A stretch of 12,338 bases of DNA, taken from NCBI GenBank assembly GCA_900757295.1, contig CAAENH010000098.1, positions 1 through 12,338 on the forward strand, read 5' to 3'. The translations under genes and the position numbers were made by a program. This DNA comes from Bacilli bacterium (GTDB lineage Bacteria > Bacillota_I > Bacilli_A > RF39 > UBA660). This document shows, one piece after another, positions 7,040 through 12,338 of the stretch (positions are counted from its first letter, which is position 1; every line of letters starts with the position of its first letter). The notes beneath the pieces are model-generated. The model was given only the letters and a program-made list of their open reading frames with translations, ran no database searches and had not been told where the DNA came from.

Positions 7040-8359
7040 ATGAAAAAGAAAAAATGGTTATTTATAGGCATAGGAATAATTTTACTTATAGGTTTAGGTG
7101 TTAGTTTTTACAGCTATCATAATTATTTAAAAGAACAAGATAGAATTAAAAAACAACTTAAATTAGAAGAAGATACTACTTTAAAATATCAATATTTTGC
7201 TAAAAATGAAACTAGTGAAGAATCTGATAAAATTAGTTTATATTTTAATAAAATTATTGATGAAGAAAATAAAGATAAAAATATTAATATAAATACTTTT
7301 GTTTCTAATAATATTAACTTAGATAATTTAAATTATGATGACATTATAAAAAATATTGATAATGAAATAAATAATTATAATACAGATATTTTTAATAATT
7401 TTAATGAACAAGAATTAAATAAGTTAATTAATTCATCTGTTGATAAAGATACAGTTATCAACATCTATAAAAATAATGATTATATTAAAAATATTGGAAA
7501 TTATAAGGAAAAAAGAAATGATTATATTAAGTCTTTAAATGAATTTAAATCTTATATTGAATTTTTAAAAGAAAATAAAGATAAATATACTTTAAAAAAT
7601 AAAACCTTTATTTATAAAAATGATGATGTTAAAAATAAATTAGAAGAACTTAAAAATAAATACAATTTAGATTTTGAAATAAAAAAAGAAGAAATAGTAG
7701 AGCAAAAAGAAGGGACTTCTGGAGTTCCAATACTATGTTATCATGGTGTATTGGATGTTCCTTGGGGACAGGCAAGTTTATTTGTTAAAGTGAATGAGTT
7801 TGAAGCTCAAATGAAATATTTAAGCGAGAATGGTTATACTACTATTTTTGCAAGTGATATTAAAAATGCTAATAAATATAAGAAACCTATTGTTATTACA
7901 TTTGATGATGGCTATAAAGATGTTTATACTAATGCTTTTCCTATATTAAAAAAATACAATTTAAAAGCAAATGTATATATGATTAGTGGATGGATTAACG
8001 GTGATGTTTATATGACTGAAGAGATGACAAAAGAAATGGCAAATTCTCCATTGATAGAAATTGGTTCACATACTGTTAATCATAAAGCATTAGCTACTTT
8101 AAGTGATAGTGAAATTGAAACTGAATTAAAGGATAGTAAATCTACTTTAGAAAAAATGGTAAATAAAAATATAGATGTAATAGCATATCCAACTGGTAGT
8201 TACGATTCCAGAGTTTTAAATATTGCTGAGAAATATTATAAATATGGTTTAAGTACTAATAGAGGTAAGGAGAATCCTAATAATTTAAATACATATAAAT
8301 TAAATAGAATTTATGTGTATAGAAGTTATAATTTAAATCAGTTTATAAATGCATTCTAA
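7040..8359 (+). CDS. Membrane-anchored NodB-type polysaccharide deacetylase
   Basis: A carbohydrate esterase family 4 enzyme: a metal-dependent deacetylase that removes N- or O-acetyl groups from a surface polysaccharide or peptidoglycan. It has 439 aa. It has an N-terminal Lys cluster and one membrane segment (about 6-26), probably an uncleaved anchor. A long Asn/Lys/Asp-rich helical extension of about 200 residues follows with no recognisable domain, then the NodB domain from about 230. Catalytic motifs are intact: T287-F-D289-D290-G, H344-T-V-N-H348, and Y383-P-T-G386. D289 is the expected base, and D290, H344 and H348 the metal ligands. I chose ATG 7040 with GGAAGTG upstream; an in-frame TTG at 7007 has no ribosome site and would put residues before the anchor. 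It is a single gene, divergent from tex, and its stop abuts the stop of the convergent membrane-protein gene. The real substrate cannot be read from the sequence. Confidence 0.92.
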   Translation: MKKKKWLFIGIGIILLIGLGVSFYSYHNYLKEQDRIKKQLKLEEDTTLKYQYFAKNETSEESDKISLYFNKIIDEENKDKNININTFVSNNINLDNLNYDDIIKNIDNEINNYNTDIFNNFNEQELNKLINSSVDKDTVINIYKNNDYIKNIGNYKEKRNDYIKSLNEFKSYIEFLKENKDKYTLKNKTFIYKNDDVKNKLEELKNKYNLDFEIKKEEIVEQKEGTSGVPILCYHGVLDVPWGQASLFVKVNEFEAQMKYLSENGYTTIFASDIKNANKYKKPIVITFDDGYKDVYTNAFPILKKYNLKANVYMISGWINGDVYMTEEMTKEMANSPLIEIGSHTVNHKALATLSDSEIETELKDSKSTLEKMVNKNIDVIAYPTGSYDSRVLNIAEKYYKYGLSTNRGKENPNNLNTYKLNRIYVYRSYNLNQFINAF

Positions 8360-8371
8360 TTATTTATAAAC
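8341..8371. repeat. Inverted repeat across the two abutting stop codons
   Basis: A 10-bp perfect inverted repeat, GTTTATAAAT (8341-8350) and ATTTATAAAC (8362-8371), is separated by 11 bases containing the TAA of the deacetylase gene. The convergent gene's TAA overlaps the right arm. There is no U run on either side, so it could only be a weak bidirectional terminator. Confidence 0.45.
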
Positions 8372-8884
8372 AATATCATATGTTTTATGTTGAGGATCAT
8401 AAAAGAAAAAGTTTGATAATGGTTTATAAGTAAATAAGATGTTTAATAAAAAAATCATTATTATTAAGATTATACTGAATATAGTGTAATCTTTTTTATT
8501 TTCATTAAATATAAAATAAGATGAAATTAATTGGCCTAAAAAGATACATATAAATAATAATATTAAGGTGAAAATCATATTTTCGCCCATATTTAAATAT
8601 ACTGGTAGGTATATTATTAAAAAGATACATATACAGCTTAAACTAGCTATTAAGTTACTAAAGAAAACATTTTTAAAGTTAAATTTTCTTCTTAATAAAT
8701 AAAATATTATATATACTATAAAGAAGCTTGTGAAAATCATTTTCATATGTTGAAAAATACTTTCGTTAACGGGAAAGAACCATCCTATTAATTTTAATGG
8801 TACAAAATCAAAGAAGAAATGAGCAGGAAAGTTTACGGCAAAAATTATTATATTGCTTATGATTATATATTTTAAATTTTTCAT
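8360..8884 (-). CDS. DUF6512-like integral membrane protein
   Basis: A 174-aa hydrophobic protein with about five membrane segments (roughly 5-30, 48-64, 75-95, 102-125 and 132-152). Two blocks match what I recall of DUF6512 proteins: GWFFPVNESIFQHMK (34-48; in relatives often VNESVWEHLK) and the C-terminal FTYKPLSNFFFYDPQHKTYDI. The family has no known function and is found mainly in Firmicutes. The length is typical. No ribosome binding site precedes the ATG at 8882-8884, and the predicted transcript begins about five bases before it, so translation may be nearly leaderless. It follows the terminator of the GtrA gene and is probably transcribed alone. The family call is from memory of motifs, not a search. 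Confidence 0.8.
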   Translation of the reverse strand: MKNLKYIIISNIIIFAVNFPAHFFFDFVPLKLIGWFFPVNESIFQHMKMIFTSFFIVYIIFYLLRRKFNFKNVFFSNLIASLSCICIFLIIYLPVYLNMGENMIFTLILLFICIFLGQLISSYFIFNENKKDYTIFSIILIIMIFLLNILFTYKPLSNFFFYDPQHKTYDIVYK

Positions 8885-8895
8885 ATTTTAGTTAT

Positions 8896-8923
8896 AACAT
8901 ATTATTTTCAAAATTTTTGTCAA
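8896..8923 (-). promoter_or_regulatory. Likely promoter of the DUF6512-like gene
   Basis: A perfect TTGACA -35 (8918-8923) lies 16 bases upstream of TATGTT (8896-8901). The predicted start is about 8889, giving a very short leader before ATG 8884. The -35 overlaps the U run of the upstream terminator. Confidence 0.5.
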
Positions 8924-8951
8924 AAAAAAAATACAATTATTAAAATTGTAT
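8922..8951 (-). terminator. Intrinsic terminator of glycosyltransferase-GtrA operon
   Basis: An 8-bp perfect stem ATACAATT/AATTGTAT (8931-8938 with 8944-8951) has a 5-base loop. On the minus strand it is followed by ten T's (8922-8931). It lies two bases after the GtrA stop codon. Confidence 0.87.
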
Positions 8952-8953
8952 AA

Positions 8954-9376
8954 TTATTTTTGTTTTTTAAAAACAAATAGTTTGCTAAATACATAATTAG
9001 CTATTGTAATTACTACTTGGCTGATTAATTTAGCTATTTTATCATTCATTTTAAGAACAGTTACAGTTAGAAACATTATCCCCATATCCATAAGTAGTGT
9101 TAGTACTCTAGATGATACAAAGCTACATGCTTCTTTAATTACTTTGTCATTCTTACTTTTAAATACATATTTTCTATTAGTAACAAAAGCAAAGGCAACA
9201 CTAACAATCCATGATACTATATTAGCTATTTGTAATTGAATAGCATTATTGGGATTTAATATGGTAAATACTAATCCATAATATATAGCTAAACTTACTA
9301 TAGTTGTTAGTACTCCTACAATTAAGTAATTAACTATTTCTTCATACTTTTTATATAATTCTTTTAATTTTTTCAC
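8954..9376 (-). CDS. GtrA family membrane protein
   Basis: GtrA-like proteins are small four-helix membrane proteins. They are thought to move lipid-linked sugars across the membrane or to assist glycosylation of cell-surface polymers. This one has four membrane segments (about 15-35, 42-63, 82-107 and 112-132), with the family's FVTNRKYVFK after segment 2 and ANYVFSKLFVFK at the C-terminus. It is about 140 aa, normal for the family. I choose the GTG at 9374-9376, because AGGTG lies six bases upstream. A GTG at 9383-9385, directly after the preceding stop, would add three residues and has no ribosome site. The ribosome site overlaps the stop codon of the glycosyltransferase gene, so the two are translationally coupled. 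A GtrB-type polyprenyl-phosphate transferase is not next to it; the neighbour is a GT4-like enzyme. Confidence 0.9.
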   Translation of the reverse strand: MKKLKELYKKYEEIVNYLIVGVLTTIVSLAIYYGLVFTILNPNNAIQLQIANIVSWIVSVAFAFVTNRKYVFKSKNDKVIKEACSFVSSRVLTLLMDMGIMFLTVTVLKMNDKIAKLISQVVITIANYVFSKLFVFKKQK

Positions 9377-9385
9377 GTTCTTCAC

Positions 9386-10678
9386 CTATAATAATTCTTG
9401 TTCTTCATCTTTTAAATAATCAGTTATTAATTTAGCTTTACTGTCCCATGAATTTTCTTTTGCTTCTTTATCAAGTAACTTAATATACCTTTTATCATTT
9501 TTATTTTTTTGAGCAATTTCTAGAGTTTTTAAGAAAGCTTTATGAGTTTTACCAATCATAACAGATTTATATTTGCGACATTCATTCATATCAGTAGTCA
9601 CAATTGGCTTATTTAAAGCCATATATTCAAATAATTTTAAAGGACTTGTTGATTTAGTAATGTCATTAATTAAAAATGGTATAGTTAAAATATCTAGTTC
9701 TTTAGCGTAATATTTTAATACCTCATACTGTTTTACTCCCATATAATAAACATTATCTTCTTCTGCAATATGAGATTTATCAAAACTATCATCATATTTA
9801 ACGCCAAATAAGATTATATTATATTTATTAGTTTTACTGATTTTACGAATAAGTTCATAGTCAAACCATTTTGCTAAAGCACCATAATAACCAACATTTA
9901 TTTTACCGTTATTAATAATCTTTAAGTATTCATCTTCTAATTGATATTTATCAAAATGTTTTAAAAATTCATAGTCTACACCATTGGTGCAAAATATTAA
10001 CTTTGTTGCACCTCTTTTATCAATTATGTCATTATATAGTTTATCTGCTGTAGCTACTATATATACATTTTTAGTATCTTTTATAGCATAGTTAAATTTA
10101 TCAGTTATATTTTTAGGCAAGCTATTAGTTCCCGCTATATCTGCAGTTAGTTCATCTATATATTCATAAATTACTTTAAAACCATTTTTTATATAACTTT
10201 TCATGGTTTCTAAACTCATCTGCCATTCAGTAGAGTAAATTTGTAAATATTTAGGCTTTTTAATATTATTTAGTTTCGAAAATACTAATTTACTATAATC
10301 GATATTATTAAAATTAACTAAATAAAGATTATTGTTAACCTTTTTTATAGTTTTTACTTTATCGGTAAATTTAGTTACTTCATATAATATTAAGGTTTTA
10401 TTATTAGACATATGTTTTGCCATATGTTGCGGTCTTTGATATAATGGAACATTCCAGCCAAAATTTCCTCTCCAAACAACAACTCTATCATATTTTTGCT
10501 TAAAGATAGCATCTAATTCCTGAATATAATTTTCTCTGTTTCTTTTAAAATCTATTTTAGATATTAAATTTAATTTATTCAAATAATTAGTATTTAAGTA
10601 TTTTATTGTTTTTTTGGATGCTTTTATAATACCATCTTTTTTTATAACATTTATTAATTTATTAACTTTTTCTTTCAT
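9386..10678 (-). CDS. GT4-like glycosyltransferase, TuaH-like
   Basis: A cytoplasmic, GT-B-fold glycosyltransferase of 430 aa, probably adding a sugar from a nucleotide donor to a cell-surface glycan. Visible motifs: WRGNFGWNVPLYQRPQHMA (69-87), where QRPQH is typical of TuaH-like and related enzymes; NGVD (232-235); GYYGALAKWFDYELI (263-277), the start of the donor-binding half; and PFLIND plus SPLKLFEYMA (334-354), the GT4 donor-site block with its conserved Glu. The N-terminal ~55 residues are basic and helical and may touch the membrane. GAGGT five bases before ATG 10676-10678 fixes the start. It is the first gene of a two-gene operon with GtrA, ending at the 8922-8951 terminator. TuaH itself acts in teichuronic acid synthesis, but no other tua gene is present, so the polymer is unknown. 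Confidence 0.88.
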   Translation of the reverse strand: MKEKVNKLINVIKKDGIIKASKKTIKYLNTNYLNKLNLISKIDFKRNRENYIQELDAIFKQKYDRVVVWRGNFGWNVPLYQRPQHMAKHMSNNKTLILYEVTKFTDKVKTIKKVNNNLYLVNFNNIDYSKLVFSKLNNIKKPKYLQIYSTEWQMSLETMKSYIKNGFKVIYEYIDELTADIAGTNSLPKNITDKFNYAIKDTKNVYIVATADKLYNDIIDKRGATKLIFCTNGVDYEFLKHFDKYQLEDEYLKIINNGKINVGYYGALAKWFDYELIRKISKTNKYNIILFGVKYDDSFDKSHIAEEDNVYYMGVKQYEVLKYYAKELDILTIPFLINDITKSTSPLKLFEYMALNKPIVTTDMNECRKYKSVMIGKTHKAFLKTLEIAQKNKNDKRYIKLLDKEAKENSWDSKAKLITDYLKDEEQELL

Positions 10679-10693
10679 ATTTTACCTCGTTAT

Positions 10694-10705
10694 AATGATA
10701 TCATT
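10694..10705. promoter_or_regulatory. 12-bp perfect palindrome upstream of the glycosyltransferase gene
   Basis: AATGATATCATT is fully palindromic and sits between the preceding terminator and the ribosome binding site, in a gap of only about 30 bases that must also hold the promoter. It could be an operator. AT richness makes chance a real alternative. Confidence 0.3.
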
Positions 10706-10710
10706 TATCT

Positions 10711-10743
10711 AAAAAAAAAGAAAGAGTTCTCTTTTAAACTCTT
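10711..10743 (-). terminator. Intrinsic terminator of the secreted Asp/Tyr-rich protein gene
   Basis: A 7-bp perfect stem AAGAGTT/AACTCTT (10722-10728 with 10737-10743) has an 8-base loop and is followed on the minus strand by a T-rich run (10711-10721). The stem overlaps the stop codon of the gene it ends. Confidence 0.85.
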
Positions 10744-11626
10744 ATCTTGTTCTTGTATAATATAAATCTTTTGCTGCTGCTGTATTAGTTTTTAAAGCTT
10801 CAGTAACATCATTGATATTATAATCACTATTATAAACAAAATCGCTATTTGATGGGAATTTTACTGGTGAAACACAGTATTTAGGTCCTTCATTTGTATA
10901 GTATACCCAAACATACATATTATGAGAATTATTAATCATATTAACAATTCTACCGTCCCATCTATAATCATTATTGAATGTATTTATTTCTTCATAAAAT
11001 ACTGAATTTAATTCTAAGTCATTTTCATTATAAATACTATTTAATGTCCATCCATAAATACCGTAGTCCGCTACATTTGCTACTGGAGAGTATGCATATT
11101 TAGTAACTCCATCTTGAGTTTTAACTACAGTATATAAATATTTGTTTTCTAAATTATTATTTTTATTATAATCATTGTAGTTATAATTATTATCATAGTT
11201 ATTATTGTAACCATCTTGACCATGGTTAATAATATCTGCTCTATTATGTTTACATTGATAATCATTGCAATGTTTTTTGTGATCTTTTAAATATCTATTA
11301 TAGACTTCTGGATCACTAATATCTATGTTTATATGAGTATTACTATCATTATATCTATTATAATAATTATTATCATAATCATAGTCATAGTCATAATCAT
11401 AGTCATCATAAATTGTTGGCATTTTTTCTACTATGATAGCATTACCGTCGTCATCAATATAATATCCATCATATAAAACATTACCATTGTTATCAACTAT
11501 ATGATCCTCATAAATTTTATTTCCATCTTCATCTTTATAATAATTTTTGGCATTTACTGTTGGTGCTAATGAAGCAGCAATTGTTAATGCAGCAACTGTA
11601 CTTATTACTTTTCTACCTTTAGCCAT
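10742..11626 (-). CDS. Secreted Asp/Tyr/Asn-rich repeat protein of unknown function
   Basis: A 294-aa exported protein that I do not recognise. A clear signal peptide (basic 1-6, hydrophobic 8-22, likely cut after V-N-A26) is present. It has no LPxTG, lipobox or C-terminal anchor, so it is released or held non-covalently. Next come three degenerate 13-residue repeats (29-41, 42-54 and 55-67), each with Asp and Gly-Asn (G35, G48 and G61 exactly 13 apart) and Asp-rich like calcium loops. A Tyr-Asp run (74-85) is followed by a spacer with H119-C120 and C125-x-H127, an Asn/Tyr-rich linker (138-160) and a C-terminal part (163-294). There, segment 165-182 and segment 238-255 look like an internal duplication, both ending K-Y-x-x-S-P-V. 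GAGGT precedes the ATG. It has its own promoter and terminator. A surface or matrix protein is a reasonable guess. Confidence 0.8.
   Translation of the reverse strand: MAKGRKVISTVAALTIAASLAPTVNAKNYYKDEDGNKIYEDHIVDNNGNVLYDGYYIDDDGNAIIVEKMPTIYDDYDYDYDYDYDNNYYNRYNDSNTHINIDISDPEVYNRYLKDHKKHCNDYQCKHNRADIINHGQDGYNNNYDNNYNYNDYNKNNNLENKYLYTVVKTQDGVTKYAYSPVANVADYGIYGWTLNSIYNENDLELNSVFYEEINTFNNDYRWDGRIVNMINNSHNMYVWVYYTNEGPKYCVSPVKFPSNSDFVYNSDYNINDVTEALKTNTAAAKDLYYTRTR
11372..11404 (-). repeat. In-frame hexanucleotide repeat encoding a Tyr-Asp run
   Basis: About five and a half copies of a 6-base unit (GATTAT or GACTAT, minus strand) encode residues 75-85 of the secreted protein as alternating Asp-Tyr. 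Unit gain or loss would change the length of the run without shifting the frame. Confidence 0.8.
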
Positions 11627-11656
11627 GTTTAAACCTCTTTTCTTTGATTGTCAATT

Positions 11657-11685
11657 ATATTAGTACTTTTGCTTCAAAAAGTCAA
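11657..11685 (-). promoter_or_regulatory. Promoter of the secreted repeat protein gene
   Basis: The -35 box is TTGACT (11680-11685), the spacer is 17 bases and the -10 box is TAATAT (11657-11662). A TATAAT at 11654-11659 would leave a 20-base spacer and is less likely. The -35 overlaps the stop codon of the upstream hydrolase gene. Confidence 0.6.
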
Positions 11686-12194
11686 CTGTTTTTTAAATAG
11701 CTAATATATTCCTTAAAATGTTTTTTTTCAAGGCCTAGAGTCGTCTTAGAACCATGTCCTGGATATAGGGTTATATCGTCATCATATCTATTAATTAATT
11801 CTAGACTTTTGATCATATCTTCGTTATTGCCACCTAAATCTGTTCTGCCAAATGTATCTTTGAATAAGAAATCTCCACAAAACATTATTTTATCTTCTCT
11901 AAAATAAAATGTTTTAGAATCATCTGTGTGGCCTTTAGTGTTGATAACTTTTAAGTTATCAACATCTAAATAATTATTTTCTATTAAATTATAACGTTTT
12001 TTTAACTCACTTAAAGCTTGAATATGATCAAAATGATTATGAGTTATTAATATAGCTTTTACTGATAAATCCCCTACACATTCAATTATTTTGTTATACT
12101 CATCTGCTGGATCTATGATTATGCAATCATTTTTGGATTTTAAGATATAACAATTTGTTTGCAATTCCCCTAATACTAATGTTTCTATTTTCAT
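11682..12194 (-). CDS. Metallo-beta-lactamase-fold hydrolase (GloB-like, short form)
   Basis: A cytoplasmic zinc hydrolase of 170 aa, similar to the short glyoxalase II-like proteins common in Firmicutes; hydroxyacylglutathione or another thioester is the family's usual substrate. The complete metal-binding set is visible: T-H52-N-H54-F-D56-H57, then H89 (KGHTDDS), D108 (FCGDFLF) and H147 (YPGHGS). The N-terminal LGELQTNCYIL and the GRTDLGG segment are typical. The start is ATG 12192-12194 with AAAGGTGAT just upstream. The frame stays open to 12296, but those extra residues have no ribosome site, are unlike the family, and overlap the divergent gene. It ends with TGA, which shows TGA is a stop codon here. 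The large lid domain of true glyoxalase II is missing, so the substrate is uncertain. Confidence 0.93.
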   Translation of the reverse strand: MKIETLVLGELQTNCYILKSKNDCIIIDPADEYNKIIECVGDLSVKAILITHNHFDHIQALSELKKRYNLIENNYLDVDNLKVINTKGHTDDSKTFYFREDKIMFCGDFLFKDTFGRTDLGGNNEDMIKSLELINRYDDDITLYPGHGSKTTLGLEKKHFKEYISYLKNS

Positions 12195-12247
12195 ATAATC
12201 ACCTTTATTATTATATAATAAAATATATTTTAGATAAATAAATATTA

Positions 12248-12256
12248 TGTTATAAT
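12248..12256 (+). promoter_or_regulatory. Extended -10 promoter of the right-edge gene
   Basis: TGTTATAAT is a perfect TGn extended -10, with a weak -35. The predicted start is about 12263, about 20 bases before the ATG at 12284. Confidence 0.6.
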
Positions 12257-12283
12257 TACTATATAATAAGGATGTGATAAAAA

Positions 12284-12338
12284 ATGGTAAATACATTTGT
12301 AATAATACTTATAGTTGTAATAATTCTAGGTATCTTAG
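12284..12338 (+). CDS. Start of a membrane protein gene (cut by right edge)
   Basis: ATG 12284 opens a frame of 18 complete codons to the window edge, beginning MVNTFVIILIVVIILGIL. That is an N-terminal membrane segment of Val/Ile/Leu preceded by almost no polar residues, so the protein is likely a single-pass or multi-pass membrane protein. AAGGA lies 11 bases upstream, somewhat far, and an extended -10 promoter precedes it. It is divergent from the hydrolase gene. Too little is present to name it. Confidence 0.6.
   Translation, partial: MVNTFVIILIVVIILGIL

Noticed and set aside
12195..12296. N-terminal extension of the metallo-hydrolase
   Set aside because: The extra 34 residues have no ribosome site, while AAAGGTGAT directly precedes the internal ATG, where family homology begins.
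1..12338. Mycoplasma-type code with TGA as Trp
   Set aside because: Trp is written TGG throughout, and the hydrolase gene ends at TGA at the expected family length.

Overview
The window is a very AT-rich piece of a low-GC Gram-positive (Bacillota) genome. The evidence is A+T-dominated codon use, strong GGAGG-type ribosome binding sites, short U-tailed terminators, a Firmicutes-type (T7SSb) EssC, and Tex. The standard bacterial code is in use: Trp is encoded by TGG, and TGA terminates the metallo-hydrolase gene. A gut-type Bacilli/Erysipelotrichia-like lineage is plausible, but this is inference and no taxonomic marker is present.

Layout, left to right. (1) 1-4726, all on the minus strand, is a type VII secretion (WXG100/ESX) region. 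It holds the first 1014 codons of an EssC ATPase running off the left edge, preceded by four small helical WXG100-type proteins. These form two two-gene units, each a ~96-aa protein followed by a ~114-aa protein. Each unit has its own promoter and terminator, and both share a recognisably homologous leader with a hairpin at the predicted 5' end of the mRNA. The distal promoter has a run of eight G's inside its -35/-10 spacer, which looks like a phase-variation switch. (2) 4755-6949 is tex, with its own extended -10 promoter and terminator. (3) 7040-8359, plus strand, is a membrane-anchored NodB-type polysaccharide deacetylase. It converges, with no spacer, on a DUF6512-like membrane protein. 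(4) 8922-10678, minus strand, is a glycosyltransferase and GtrA two-gene operon, probably for cell-surface glycans. (5) 10711-11685 is a secreted, low-complexity Asp/Tyr/Asn-rich protein with short tandem repeats. (6) 11682-12194 is a GloB-like metallo-beta-lactamase-fold hydrolase, divergent from a plus-strand gene cut by the right edge.

How the genes work together. The EssC ATPase and the WXG100 proteins should form one secretion machine and its substrates. The terminator placed between the last WXG100 gene and essC would give many substrate transcripts per ATPase transcript. The deacetylase, glycosyltransferase, GtrA and secreted repeat protein all point to remodelling of the cell surface, but nothing in the sequence ties them to the secretion locus beyond proximity. 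No gene-free gap exceeds 300 bases. No tRNA, rRNA, CRISPR array or insertion sequence is visible.
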